Positions 34,107 to 42,932 of a stretch of 64,000 bases of DNA are shown here, one piece after another. The DNA is from Sediminitomix flava. Its GTDB lineage: Bacteria > Bacteroidota > Bacteroidia > Cytophagales > Flammeovirgaceae. Location of the stretch: the NCBI RefSeq assembly GCF_003149185.1, contig NZ_QGDO01000001.1, positions 496,001 through 560,000 of the forward strand, written 5' to 3'. Positions within the stretch are counted from its first letter, which is position 1. Each line of letters begins with the position of its first letter. The notes beneath the pieces are model-generated. The model had not been told where the DNA came from. It made no database searches and was given only the letters and a program-made list of their open reading frames with translations. Position numbers and translations under genes: made by a program.

Positions 34107-34589
34107 ATGAGTGACCAAAAAACACTATACGGAAAAATCACCTTTACAATGATCAAACCTGGTGAACGAAATCAAGAAAACATAGGACCTATTCTTACTA
34201 AGATCACAGAAAATGGCTTTAGAATTGAAGCTATGAAGCTAGTTAAATTAAGAACCAAACAAGCAGAAGTTTTTTACAGCCATCTTTCCGACAAACCTTT
34301 CTACAATGATCTTGTCAAATACATGACATCTGGACCTGTACTCGCTATGATTTTAGAAAAAGAAAATGCCGTTTCAGATTTCAGAGTTCTTATTGGTGAC
34401 ACCGACCCTACTAAAGCTAAAGAAGGTACTATCCGTAATCTTTATGCTGAGTCTTTACAAAAAAATGCAATCCATGGGTCAGACTCTGATGAAAATGCTG
34501 CTTTAGAAGCTGGATTCTTCTTTTCTACAAGCGAACGATACAATAAAAATGGTGAGTGTTTCCTGAAAGATACATGGGTTGTTCGTTAG
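34107..34589 (+). CDS. ndk: Nucleoside diphosphate kinase (divergent, extended C terminus)
   Basis: Balances NTP pools by transferring phosphate from one NTP to other NDPs through a phospho-histidine. The catalytic His123 lies in the conserved NAIHGSDSDENA, and the FRIEAMKLVKL, PFYNDLVKYMTSGPVLAMIL and GTIRNLYAESLQ segments are normal. Two points are unusual. The near-invariant KPD of the first strand is KPG here (residues 17-19, MIKPGERNQENIG). The protein also has 160 residues instead of about 140 because of a C-terminal addition (RYNKNGECFLKDTWVVR). The active site otherwise looks intact. Confidence 0.93.
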   Translation: MSDQKTLYGKITFTMIKPGERNQENIGPILTKITENGFRIEAMKLVKLRTKQAEVFYSHLSDKPFYNDLVKYMTSGPVLAMILEKENAVSDFRVLIGDTDPTKAKEGTIRNLYAESLQKNAIHGSDSDENAALEAGFFFSTSERYNKNGECFLKDTWVVR

Positions 34590-34827
34590 CGCATTTCGTT
34601 AGCCGATATTTATGAGCGAATTTTCGCATTTTATATAGGAATCTTTTTAGTTGCGAAAAATCGTACTTCCACGATTTTACACTTTACAGCACCAATGTTA
34701 ACAAATTATAAAATTTAAAAAACTTCAAATAAATAGACCTGAAGCCTCAAAACACCTATCCCATTACATATCAATACATTAAATACTTAACAGATAAGAA
34801 TCATTAAGAAAATTCGCCAACTTTTTA

Positions 34828-34839
34828 TGATGAATATCA
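34828..34839. promoter_or_regulatory. FNR/CRP-type palindrome TGATGAATATCA
   Basis: TGAT-N4-ATCA, the core of the FNR/CRP consensus. Its centre lies about 43 nt before the transcription start inferred from the -7 box at 34863-34870, the class II activator position. It sits before anaerobic genes, which supports an oxygen-responsive FNR-type regulator. Confidence 0.6.
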
Positions 34840-34862
34840 CTTTTTAGTCAGTGTACCACATC

Positions 34863-34870
34863 TACATTTG
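34863..34870 (+). promoter_or_regulatory. -7 promoter element TACATTTG of focA-pflB
   Basis: Exact TAnnTTTG 57 nt before the focA start. No good -33 box, as expected for an activator-dependent promoter. Confidence 0.65.
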
Positions 34871-34926
34871 TAGTACACAACAAGAACATCTAACTAGCAA
34901 AAATCATATTTTATCAAAAATCAGTA

Positions 34927-35748
34927 ATGGGATACTATTCTCCAAAAGAAGTCGTAGAGGCGATTAGAAAAGCAGCTTACGGAAAAGACAGTTTTTCTTT
35001 ACCAAAGCTCATTGTTTTAGGAATTATGGGGGGAGCTTATGTAGCATTCGGAGGAATCACTGCTATTATGGCTACCGGAGGAATCGAGACTATCGGATTA
35101 CAAAAGTTTATGTTCGGTGCAGTCTTCCCTGTAGGTCTTATCCTAGTAATTTTAGCTGGAGCTGAGTTGTTCACTTCAAGTTGTGCTATCATGACTATTC
35201 CTGTTTTAAATAAAGAAAAAGGAATCAAGTCATTATTAAAAGTTTGGACAGTTGGCTACTTCGCAAACTTTGTAGGAGCATTATTAGTCGCCTACTTATT
35301 TGTCTACATCGCCGGAGTACTTAAAGCTCCTGTTTTTGCAGATAGCTTAGAGTCTATTGCAATTGGTAAAACGTCAAATCCTTTCTTTAAGACTTTTGTA
35401 AAAGGTATTGGCGCTAACTGGCTAGTATGTTTAGCTGTATGGGCAGCTTATGCAGCCAAAGATGTTGGAGGAAAAATCTTAGCAATGTGGTTCCCAATCA
35501 TGGCTTTCGTAGTTATCGGTTTTGAACACAGTATTGCAAACCAATTTTTGATCCCTGCCGCAATGATTCAAGGGGCAGATATCTCAATCGGTCAATTCAT
35601 TTTCAACAACCTTATTCCTGCAACACTAGGTAATATAGTGGGAGGTTCTGTTTTCGTAGGAGTAGCTTATTGGTTTATTTTCATGCGAGATGAAACCAAA
35701 GCCTCTGAAGAAGAAGTTGAATTAGTAAAGAAAGAATTGGCTTCCTAA
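34927..35748 (+). CDS. focA: Formate/nitrite transporter family channel
   Basis: Inner-membrane pentameric channel that moves formate (and protons) across the membrane, 273 residues with six helices. The family signatures are present: KLIVLGIMGGAYVAFGG, FPVGLILVILAGAELFTS, ANWLVCLAVW with the pore region, and VVIGFEHSIANQFLIP, whose His is the conserved pore residue. The order focA then pflB with 44 nt between stop and start is the classic mixed-acid fermentation operon. It is the first gene behind the FNR-type site. Confidence 0.95.
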   Translation: MGYYSPKEVVEAIRKAAYGKDSFSLPKLIVLGIMGGAYVAFGGITAIMATGGIETIGLQKFMFGAVFPVGLILVILAGAELFTSSCAIMTIPVLNKEKGIKSLLKVWTVGYFANFVGALLVAYLFVYIAGVLKAPVFADSLESIAIGKTSNPFFKTFVKGIGANWLVCLAVWAAYAAKDVGGKILAMWFPIMAFVVIGFEHSIANQFLIPAAMIQGADISIGQFIFNNLIPATLGNIVGGSVFVGVAYWFIFMRDETKASEEEVELVKKELAS

Positions 35749-35792
35749 TTGATTTAAAATATTAAAAATACATATAGAAAACGAATAATATC

Positions 35793-38024
35793 ATGGCTGA
35801 AGTAACTTTAAAACCTTTCAAAGAAGGGAAATGGAATACCGCAATTGATGTCTATGACTTTGTCATCAAAAACGTAACACCATACACAGGAGATGCATCT
35901 TTCCTTGCAGGACCAACTGAAGCAACTAAAAAGCTTTGGGACATCTGTCTTGAAGGAATGAAGGAAGAAAGACAAAATGATGGCTGTCGTGCTATTGATA
36001 CTGATACTATTTCTACAGTAACTAGTCACGCTCCTGGTTACATTGATAAAGATCTAGAGAAAATTGTAGGTCTACAGACTGATATGCTTCTTAAGCGTGC
36101 AATGAAACCATTTGGTGGATACAGAGTGGTTCAAAACGCAGTTGAGGAGAAAGGACAAAAGGTTAATCCTTCTGTTACTAATGTTTTCAATTATGCTCAA
36201 GATCATAACAATGCTGTATTTGCAGCTTATGATCAAGAAATTAGAACTTACCGTTCAAAGGGTATCTTGACAGGTCTTCCTGATAACTACGCTCGTGGTC
36301 GTGTAATTGGTGATTACCGTCGTTTGGCTCTTTATGGTACAGATCGTTTGATTGAAGCTAAATTGGCTGATAAAGCAGCTATTGAAGGCGAATTAGACGA
36401 AAACAAAATTAGACTTAGAGAAGAGGTACAATACCAAATCAATGCTTTGAACGACATCAAAGAAATGGCTGCTAGCTATGGTGTTGATGTTTCACGTCCT
36501 TCAGAAAATGCTCGTGAAGCTGTTCAAGCTGTATATTTGGCATACCTTGCTGCTGTAAAAGAGCAAGATGGAGCTGCAATGTCTTTGGGTAACGTATCTT
36601 CTTTCCTTGATATTTATATTCAAAGAGACTTAGAAGCTGGTTTGATCTCTGAAGTTGAAGGTCAAGAGTACATTGACCACTTCGTAATGAAGCTTCGTAT
36701 GGTTCGTCACCTTCGTCCTGGTGCTTACGATGAGATCTTCGGTGGAGACCCAACTTGGGTAACTGAAGCTATCGGTGGTACTTTCAACGATGGAAGAACT
36801 AAAGTTACTAAGACTTCATTCCGTTTCTTACAAACACTTTACAACTTAGGCCCTTCACCAGAACCAAACTTAACAGTTCTTTGGTCTCAAGAACTTCCTG
36901 AAGGATTCAAAAGATTCTGTTCTCAAGTATCTATTGATACTTCTTCAGTTCAATATGAGAACGATGACTTGATGCGTCCAAACAGAGGTTCTGATGATTA
37001 TGGTATCGCATGTTGTGTATCTTACCAACAAATTGGTAAGCGTATCCAATTCTTTGGTGCTCGTACTAACCTTCCTAAAGCACTTCTTTTGGCTGTAAAC
37101 GGAGGAAAAGAAGAATTCTCAGGAGCTCAGATTTTGAAAAATATTCCTGAGATGGCTGACGAAGTATTGGATTATGATACAGTATTCGAAAACTTCAAAG
37201 TGGCTATGAAAGATATCGCTAGAGTTTACTCTAAGACGATGAACATCATCCACTACATGCACGATAAATATTACTACGAAAAAGCTCAATTCGCATTCTT
37301 AGATACTGATCCAGGTATCGATATGGCTTATGGTGCTGCTGGTATCTCTATCATTGCCGATTCACTTTCTGCAATTAAATATGCAAAAGTAAAACCTATC
37401 CGTAACGAAGAAGGTCTTACTACTGACTTTGAAATTGAAGGTGATTACCCTAAATACGGTAATGATGATGACCGTGTGGATAGCATCGCTCAAGAAGTTA
37501 CTCACATCTTCTTCCAAGAGCTTACTAAACACAAGACATATAGAAATGCAGTTCCTACAATGTCGCTTCTTACAATTACTTCTAACGTAATGTATGGTAA
37601 GAAAACTGGTGCTACTCCTGACGGACGTAAAGCTGGTGAGGCATTTGCACCGGGTGCGAACCCTATGCATGGTCGTGATACTCACGGAGCTATTGCTTCA
37701 TTGAACTCTGTTGCGAAATTAGACTACAATGATGCTCAAGATGGTATTTCAAATACTTTCTCAATCGTTCCTAAATCGCTAGGTTCTGATAAGCCTGAGC
37801 AAATTGGAAACTTAGTAACTATGATGGACGGTTACTTCGGAAGAAATGCACAGCACTTGAACGTAAACGTATTGAATCGTGAAACTTTGATGGATGCTTA
37901 CAATAATCCTGAGAACTATCCACAGTTGACAATCCGTGTATCTGGATATGCTGTTAACTTCATCCGTTTATCTAAAGCACACCAGTTAGAAGTTATTGCG
38001 AGAACGTTCCACGAGAGCATGTAA
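35793..38024 (+). CDS. pflB: Formate C-acetyltransferase (pyruvate formate-lyase)
   Basis: Glycyl-radical enzyme that cleaves pyruvate with CoA to acetyl-CoA and formate without oxygen, in the cytoplasm. The protein has 743 residues, close to the usual length of about 750. The catalytic cysteine pair is Cys407-Cys408 in IACCVSYQQ and the radical glycine is Gly718 in [14 protein letters not shown] near the C terminus. The gene uses CGT for arginine and other translationally optimal codons much more often than its neighbours, as expected for a highly expressed enzyme. The activating radical-SAM protein (pflA) is not in the operon or elsewhere in the window, so it must be encoded elsewhere. Confidence 0.97.
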   Translation: MAEVTLKPFKEGKWNTAIDVYDFVIKNVTPYTGDASFLAGPTEATKKLWDICLEGMKEERQNDGCRAIDTDTISTVTSHAPGYIDKDLEKIVGLQTDMLLKRAMKPFGGYRVVQNAVEEKGQKVNPSVTNVFNYAQDHNNAVFAAYDQEIRTYRSKGILTGLPDNYARGRVIGDYRRLALYGTDRLIEAKLADKAAIEGELDENKIRLREEVQYQINALNDIKEMAASYGVDVSRPSENAREAVQAVYLAYLAAVKEQDGAAMSLGNVSSFLDIYIQRDLEAGLISEVEGQEYIDHFVMKLRMVRHLRPGAYDEIFGGDPTWVTEAIGGTFNDGRTKVTKTSFRFLQTLYNLGPSPEPNLTVLWSQELPEGFKRFCSQVSIDTSSVQYENDDLMRPNRGSDDYGIACCVSYQQIGKRIQFFGARTNLPKALLLAVNGGKEEFSGAQILKNIPEMADEVLDYDTVFENFKVAMKDIARVYSKTMNIIHYMHDKYYYEKAQFAFLDTDPGIDMAYGAAGISIIADSLSAIKYAKVKPIRNEEGLTTDFEIEGDYPKYGNDDDRVDSIAQEVTHIFFQELTKHKTYRNAVPTMSLLTITSNVMYGKKTGATPDGRKAGEAFAPGANPMHGRDTHGAIASLNSVAKLDYNDAQDGISNTFSIVPKSLGSDKPEQIGNLVTMMDGYFGRNAQHLNVNVLNRETLMDAYNNPENYPQLTIRVSGYAVNFIRLSKAHQLEVIARTFHESM

Positions 38025-38050
38025 TCAAACTTCTATTATTAAATAAATTA

Positions 38051-38088
38051 AACGCCTCAGCTTGTTTTAAAGCTGAGGCGTTTTTTGT
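38051..38088 (+). terminator. Terminator of the focA-pflB operon
   Basis: Perfect 13-bp GC-containing stem (38051-38063 with 38070-38082) followed by a T run. Confidence 0.95.
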
Positions 38089-38245
38089 TTAAGCAACAAA
38101 CTATTTATAAGCGTACTATAAACATCTCTTAACACTGTTAAATACCTAATTATCAAGTCAAAAAAATTAGATATAGATAAACATTTTTAAGTAATATTTG
38201 TAGTTTTACAGTACTAACACCGCATTTACTTATTAAATACTTAGG

Positions 38246-38253
38246 TACATTTG
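38246..38253 (+). promoter_or_regulatory. -7 promoter element TACATTTG
   Basis: Exact TAnnTTTG 34 nt before the ATG at 38287. Confidence 0.55.
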
Positions 38254-38286
38254 TATCTGTTAAACTGAGACTTTTACTATTTATTT

Positions 38287-38814
38287 ATGAGACATCTATT
38301 TTTTGTGATGGCATTTTTGTACGCCATCAACTTTTCTGCTAGTGCGCAGACCATTACTACTGAACTATTTAAAGGGGAAAAAAGATCAATGATTGTCACC
38401 ATCACCGATTCCATTGATTCAAAAATCACTTTTATCGACCTAGGTAGTGATGAATATGAAATACTCATAGAAGCTCCTGATAAAAATGGAGGCTATTCTA
38501 GTATTCGTAATGATCTAAAAATCACTGATCTTTCTGGTAAAACCTATTTGAGTAGAATATTTAAAAGTAGATACTCTACTTCAAGAGGTGTGAGAGTAGC
38601 AAACCAATGGTGGTATCCTCATTATGTGAAAGCTTACATTAGCAAAGATGAAGCTGAGAGCATTTTTAAAAATGGGCTTGGCCTTGTTTCAATTGAGACT
38701 AAGAAGGGTACTATTTCTTGCGACTTTTCAGGAGGTGAGAAAACGAAAGAAGAGTGGGAAAAAGCTTTAGCTGAATTTTCTAAACTGGAAACTAAAAGCA
38801 CTAGTTATTATTAA
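38287..38814 (+). CDS. Unknown exported protein
   Basis: A 175-residue protein with a signal peptide (MRHLFFVMAFLYAINFSASAQ). The mature part is mixed alpha/beta without recognised domain. Features are an acidic beta segment (ITFIDLGSDEYEILIEAPDK), an aromatic stretch NQWWYPHYVKAYIS and a Lys-rich helical C terminus (TKEEWEKALAEFSKLETKS). The order suggests a small periplasmic or secreted protein. Function unknown; it forms its own unit. Confidence 0.75.
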   Translation: MRHLFFVMAFLYAINFSASAQTITTELFKGEKRSMIVTITDSIDSKITFIDLGSDEYEILIEAPDKNGGYSSIRNDLKITDLSGKTYLSRIFKSRYSTSRGVRVANQWWYPHYVKAYISKDEAESIFKNGLGLVSIETKKGTISCDFSGGEKTKEEWEKALAEFSKLETKSTSYY

Positions 38815-38825
38815 TCAAATGAAAA

Positions 38826-38853
38826 GAGGAGTCTAAAAACTATTAGACTCCTC
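38826..38853. terminator. Bidirectional hairpin between convergent genes
   Basis: Perfect 11-bp stem (38826-38836 with 38843-38853); moderate T content on both sides. Confidence 0.75.
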
Positions 38854-38858
38854 ATTCT

Positions 38859-39653
38859 TTATTCAACAACAACTTCTTGTTTCAATGTCTCAAACTCTCG
38901 CGATTCATCATCATAAGATTTTGAATCAACAACAATAGTCTCACAAATTTTATCATGAGTAGTCATGTGATTTCGCTCCCAAAAATACTGAAGGAAGCCC
39001 AGAAAGAAGGTTGAAGCAGATGATGCATAACCTGATACTCTTTCTAAACTATCCCAAAGTTTAATATGCTTGCCATTTATTTTTACTACTCTTAATCCCA
39101 ATAACCTTTTACCTGGTGTCTGACCTTTCCATTTCCATGTAAATAAAGTAAAGTAAAATAAAGCTCCAAAGGTACTAAATACCACACTTAAGACTTTATG
39201 AAGGATTGTAAAAGGAGTTGTAAGCTCTTCTTGATTGAAGAATTCTAATATGAATTGATCATCTTTAGTCACAAAAGAATAGACTAAAACTGCAAACAGT
39301 GTTAGCGATATAAAAACAGTAAATCCTATTATGGAGTAAATGTAAAGCTGTCCATACAAAATAAAGTTTCGTCGTAGCCTTGTACTAAACTTTCTTTTCC
39401 CTAATCTTTGATCGATCCTATTTACAAATTTAATAAGCTCTGATTTTATAAAGCTTCCTACTTCAGCCCATTTATTCTTGTAAATCAAATAAATTACACC
39501 TAAAAAAATAAAGCCTTCAAAGAAATTAGCTGCAAAAAGAATCAAAGACCAATCAATCAGAAAGGCTATAGAACGTCTTCCAAAAGAACCAAGATGTGTA
39601 TTTTCTAATTTGGGAGATATATAATAGTGTGAAAAGTCAAATTTCTTCTTCAT
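38859..39653 (-). CDS. RDD family membrane protein
   Basis: A 264-residue integral membrane protein. The RDD domain is split by an insertion. The N-terminal part has GRRSIAFLIDWSLILFAANFF with the Arg and Asp that name the family. After a basic cytoplasmic loop of about 60 residues (LIKFVNRIDQRLGKRKFS) come two helices and the C-terminal signature GQTPGKRLLGLRVVKINGK. It ends with HMTTHDKICETIVV, also typical. RDD proteins are often transporters or assembly factors; this one has no informative partner. Its start lies 15 nt from an in-frame GTG of the divergent VLRF1 gene, but the probable VLRF1 start is 129 nt away. Confidence 0.9.
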   Translation of the reverse strand: MKKKFDFSHYYISPKLENTHLGSFGRRSIAFLIDWSLILFAANFFEGFIFLGVIYLIYKNKWAEVGSFIKSELIKFVNRIDQRLGKRKFSTRLRRNFILYGQLYIYSIIGFTVFISLTLFAVLVYSFVTKDDQFILEFFNQEELTTPFTILHKVLSVVFSTFGALFYFTLFTWKWKGQTPGKRLLGLRVVKINGKHIKLWDSLERVSGYASSASTFFLGFLQYFWERNHMTTHDKICETIVVDSKSYDDESREFETLKQEVVVE

Positions 39654-39745
39654 AGAAATTTAGTAAGAGTGAGTAAATTCCGTCTTGGAGGTAAAATAGT
39701 TAAAACACAAAATAGTAAAATACTTCCAATAAATAATCTTACTTG

Positions 39746-39753
39746 TAGATTTG
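39746..39753 (+). promoter_or_regulatory. -7 promoter element TAGATTTG deciding the VLRF1 start
   Basis: TAnnTTTG match 30 nt before the ATG at 39783. If used, transcription begins near 39760, after the in-frame GTG at 39669, so that GTG cannot be the start. Confidence 0.5.
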
Positions 39754-39782
39754 CATATATACCAGATTATATTTTAACACTT

Positions 39783-40436
39783 ATGGAGCAACTCAGTAGA
39801 AATATTCCTAATCAGTTAGCCGTAAACTTAGCTCATAAACTTACTTCAAGTGATGATTTTCCATTTGAATATGATCACGAAAAACACCGATTAATCTTCA
39901 ATGAAGATCTTAGCTTTAGGCTACCTATTGGTACAACTTTAGGTAATGAAAAGAAACTTAAATATGTATTTATTTTGATTCAGACTGAAAGCTGTTCTAT
40001 TGGCTATTACGAAGGGGCTGATTTGGTTTCACATAAAGTGTATGGTACATACGGTGTGAGAAAAAAACAAGGTAAAAGTCAGATTAAATACTTAAAAACA
40101 AGAGGAAAGTCCAAAGCTGGTTCAAGGGTTAGGCTAGGTAATACCATAAGTTTTTTTGAAAAAATCAATACTAGATTACAAGAGCATTTCAAAGAAAATC
40201 AGATTGATCGAATTGTATTTAGTTGTTCTAAGATTTTACTACCCTATTTATTCGGATCAAAAGTTAATTGTCCATTTGACAAAAAAGATGAGAGAATCTA
40301 TAAAATCCCCAAACACATTAATCATGCAAATCACGAGGAAATGATCAAACTTCACAAGGAATTACAAAGAGGTGAATTTATATATAAATCTGATCAAGAA
40401 GAATTTGTAGAATCTTTAATACAGTTGGGGAGTTAA
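39783..40436 (+). CDS. VLRF1-type (Vms1/eRF1-like) probable peptidyl-tRNA hydrolase
   Basis: A 217-residue cytoplasmic protein resembling the VLRF1 domain of eukaryotic Vms1/ANKZF1, an eRF1-related fold that releases nascent chains from peptidyl-tRNA on stalled ribosomes. Matches in order are the strand YVFILIQTESCSIGYYEGADLV, the catalytic-loop-like YGVRKKQGKSQIKY with Gln100 in the place of the GxxQ/GSQ glutamine, SKAGSRVRLGN like the S-A-G-x-x-L-R-R-Y element, IDRIVFSCSKILLPYLFG, and RIYKIPKHINHANHEEMIKLHKEL like the R-x-x-x-P-x-x-T-x-R-P-T ending. Residues 1-50 are a short N-terminal domain. The ATG at 39783 is preferred over the GTG at 39669 because of the promoter position. The next gene encodes the 23S rRNA methyltransferase RlmF, which fits a ribosome-related role. 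Activity is inferred. Confidence 0.8.
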   Translation: MEQLSRNIPNQLAVNLAHKLTSSDDFPFEYDHEKHRLIFNEDLSFRLPIGTTLGNEKKLKYVFILIQTESCSIGYYEGADLVSHKVYGTYGVRKKQGKSQIKYLKTRGKSKAGSRVRLGNTISFFEKINTRLQEHFKENQIDRIVFSCSKILLPYLFGSKVNCPFDKKDERIYKIPKHINHANHEEMIKLHKELQRGEFIYKSDQEEFVESLIQLGS

Positions 40437-40547
40437 TAAGCTTTACTAAAGAATGAAGTCCATCTAAACTTAGACAAAGAAAGCTGTTGTATTTTCTTTA
40501 ATTTGCATTAAGATTGAGTAGATAACACAAGGTTAGAAGAGTGAGAT

Positions 40548-41513
40548 ATGAAAAGAAAAAAGAATACACCTACCGCTGAAAAGAAAGAACTTCACCCAAG
40601 AAGTCTACATCATCACAAATATGATTTTGATAAATTAAGTCTTACTTGTACAGAGCTATCTAATTTTGTTTTTACCAATAAATATGGAAATAAAACTATT
40701 GATTTCAGTGATCAAGATGCTGTAAAAACTCTAAACAAAGCATTACTAATCCATTTCTATGATATTTCATTTTGGGATATTCCTGAAGGATATCTGTGCC
40801 CACCAATCCCTGGTAGAGCTGATTACATTCATAATTTAGCAGATGTTTTAGCATCAAGCTACAATGGAAAAATCCCTAAAGGTCGACAAATAGTTGGGTT
40901 AGATATCGGAGTTGGAGCAAATTGTATTTATCCTATTATTGGAAATAAGAGTTATGGATGGGATTTTGTAGGTAGCGATGTGAACTCTGATGCAATCCTA
41001 AATGCTCAACATATTATCGACAATAATAAAGGATTGAAATATGCAATTAAACTTCGCAAGCAAGAAAATTCTACTTCTATTTTTCAAGGAATAATAAAGA
41101 CTAATGAAGTTTTTGATTTCACGATGTGCAATCCTCCTTTCCACACTTCTGAGTCTGAAGCTTTAGAAGGCACAAGGAGAAAGTGGTCTAATTTAGGCAA
41201 AAAAGAAAATGAAAAGCTAAATTTTGGTGGTCAGACCCAAGAACTTTGGACAGAAGGTGGAGAACTTCAATTTATATCTCAAATGATTGAGGAAAGCTCC
41301 CAACTAAAAACAAAATGCTTTTGGTTTACTTCACTGATCTCAAAAAAGGAGAATCTTCTTCCTCTTAAAAAGCTACTACAAAAATATGAGGCCACGAAAG
41401 TAGTTGTGAAAGATATGGCTCAAGGTCAGAAAGTTAGCCGATTTATCGCCTGGACTTTCTTAGATAATAATCAGCAAGAGAAATGGGCTAAGTTGAGATG
41501 GAAGAAAAGATAA
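40548..41513 (+). CDS. rlmF: 23S rRNA (adenine-1618-N6)-methyltransferase
   Basis: SAM-dependent enzyme of 321 residues that methylates A1618 of 23S rRNA in the large subunit. The N terminus KKELHPRSLHHHKYDFDKLS is characteristic, followed by FWDIPEGYLCPPIPGRADYIHNLAD. The SAM-binding motif is VGLDIGVGANCIYPI and the catalytic motif for N6-adenine methylation is MCNPPFHTS (NPPF). The C-terminal FGGQTQELWTEGGELQFI segment also fits. It lies 111 nt after the VLRF1 gene on the same strand, with no terminator between, so the two may be co-transcribed. Confidence 0.96.
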   Translation: MKRKKNTPTAEKKELHPRSLHHHKYDFDKLSLTCTELSNFVFTNKYGNKTIDFSDQDAVKTLNKALLIHFYDISFWDIPEGYLCPPIPGRADYIHNLADVLASSYNGKIPKGRQIVGLDIGVGANCIYPIIGNKSYGWDFVGSDVNSDAILNAQHIIDNNKGLKYAIKLRKQENSTSIFQGIIKTNEVFDFTMCNPPFHTSESEALEGTRRKWSNLGKKENEKLNFGGQTQELWTEGGELQFISQMIEESSQLKTKCFWFTSLISKKENLLPLKKLLQKYEATKVVVKDMAQGQKVSRFIAWTFLDNNQQEKWAKLRWKKR

Positions 41514-41514
41514 A

Positions 41515-41553
41515 AAAACGGCCTTTCTTTTATTTAAAGAAAGGCCGTTTTTT
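41515..41553. terminator. Bidirectional terminator between rlmF and the M23 peptidase
   Basis: Perfect 16-bp stem (41515-41530 with 41536-41551), five-base loop and T runs on both strands. Confidence 0.95.
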
Positions 41554-41572
41554 AGGTTTATATTTCTTGCTA

Positions 41573-42853
41573 CTACATAGCTAAATCTGTCCCATCATCT
41601 TCTAACTCGATATTATCTAATTGTTGTATCATTGGTGCTTTTATAGAATCATAAGCAACCTTCAACTCCTTTTCAATTGGTTTTGATGATGGAAACTTCT
41701 CTCTGAGAGGGTCTACTTGTTTTCCGTTTTTCCAGAAACGATAACACAAATGTGGACCAGTAGCCAAACCTGTACTTCCAACATATCCAATTACTTCTCC
41801 TTGTTTCACATGTTTCCCTGGTACCATTCCTTTTGCACGTTTTGACATATGAAGATATTGGGTTGTGTAAACAGAATTATGTCTAATTTTCACATAATTA
41901 CCATTTGCCCTTGTATACGTAGAGTGTGTAACTACACCATCTCCTACAGCATAAATTGGTGTTCCTGTTGGAGCTGCATAGTCTGTACCTAAATGAGGCT
42001 TTGTTCTTTTAAGAACAGGGTGAAACCTTCTTGGGTTGTATCTAGAACTAATTCTACTAAACTTAAGAGGTGCTTTTAAAAATGCTTTTCTAAGACTCTT
42101 TCCTTGCTCATCAAAATATTCTTGATTCCCATCATGTTCAAATAAAATTGCATAAAAATCTTCTCCTGCATGTTTAAAATAAGCAGCCTTGATATCTCCA
42201 ATACCAACGGTATCCCCTTCTACAATTTTCTGATCATAAATCACTTTAAAACGGTCACCTTTTTGAATATGAAAGAAGTCTACTTGCCAAGCAAATACAT
42301 TTTCCAACATACCTGAGAGCATTGGCGAGCCTCCAGCATCTCTCATCGCATTATATAATGAAGAAGATATCTCTCCACTCAATTCACTTTCAACGAGAGT
42401 AACATCTTTTTCCTTCTTATAAATACCTAGCGTATCCGTAAGTTCGTAAACAACATAATCTATAGGTGATTGCTCATAGATAAAATATTTACCATGTTTC
42501 ACACTATCTCCTTCTGAAAGGACTGTATACTTTTTTCCTTTTCTAAGTTTACGAACATCAAAAACTTCTTTCGAATTTTGAGCAATTTGGTGAATTGTCT
42601 GATAAGAAATTTGATAAGGAGATAATATATCTGATAGACTTTGCCCATTTTTAATTACACTTTCATGGACCTCTAAGCTATCAATATTTATATCATATAG
42701 TAAGTTGGGTTCAACTTCTTCAACAGCAGCAAGAGTATCTATTGCTATTGTTTCCTCAGTTTGTTCTTGATTATTTGTACCACTTCCTTTCTCGCAACTA
42801 GTGAAGGCTATTCCTGCTAAAAGCCCTCCGATTAACGTGAAATATTTTTTCAT
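41573..42853 (-). CDS. M23 family peptidoglycan metallopeptidase lipoprotein
   Basis: A 426-residue lipoprotein (lipobox AFTSC, Cys20). Residues about 60-210 form a LysM/OapA-like N-terminal region (KNGQSLSDILSPYQISYQTIHQIAQ, LRKGKKYTVL; then a second domain with FFHIQKGDRFKVIYD). Residues about 275-385 are the M23 endopeptidase domain that cuts peptide cross-links in peptidoglycan. Zinc-site elements are His287 and Asp291 in HLGTDYAAPTG, His335 in QYLHMSK, and GPHLCYRF. In classical M23 enzymes the last motif is HxH; here the second His is Cys370. A Cys at this place appears typical of a Bacteroidota subgroup as I recall it and may still bind zinc. Its stop is 19 nt beyond a strong bidirectional terminator. 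Confidence 0.92.
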   Translation of the reverse strand: MKKYFTLIGGLLAGIAFTSCEKGSGTNNQEQTEETIAIDTLAAVEEVEPNLLYDINIDSLEVHESVIKNGQSLSDILSPYQISYQTIHQIAQNSKEVFDVRKLRKGKKYTVLSEGDSVKHGKYFIYEQSPIDYVVYELTDTLGIYKKEKDVTLVESELSGEISSSLYNAMRDAGGSPMLSGMLENVFAWQVDFFHIQKGDRFKVIYDQKIVEGDTVGIGDIKAAYFKHAGEDFYAILFEHDGNQEYFDEQGKSLRKAFLKAPLKFSRISSRYNPRRFHPVLKRTKPHLGTDYAAPTGTPIYAVGDGVVTHSTYTRANGNYVKIRHNSVYTTQYLHMSKRAKGMVPGKHVKQGEVIGYVGSTGLATGPHLCYRFWKNGKQVDPLREKFPSSKPIEKELKVAYDSIKAPMIQQLDNIELEDDGTDLAM

Positions 42854-42932
42854 CTGCTCATTTAGTTTAAAACACCTCTCTCACCCAAACCCTAGATAGT
42901 ATAGTCTCGTTCTTAGGCTCTTTTAATGAAAC

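Larger units (their letters stand above)
34590..34926. other. Gene-free promoter region of focA-pflB
   Basis: Holds the FNR-type site and -7 box listed next. The first half after ndk has short inverted GCGAA/TTCGC words near 34615-34665, but no clear terminator. Confidence 0.6.

Noticed and set aside
36472-36753. 93-codon antisense ORF in pflB
   Set aside because: Shadow of a codon-biased gene; His/Gln-rich translation typical of antisense frames.
39669-39782. GTG start that would extend the VLRF1 protein by 38 residues
   Set aside because: A TAGATTTG promoter box at 39746-39753 lies inside the extension and the added residues do not resemble the family; the ATG at 39783 is a better start.
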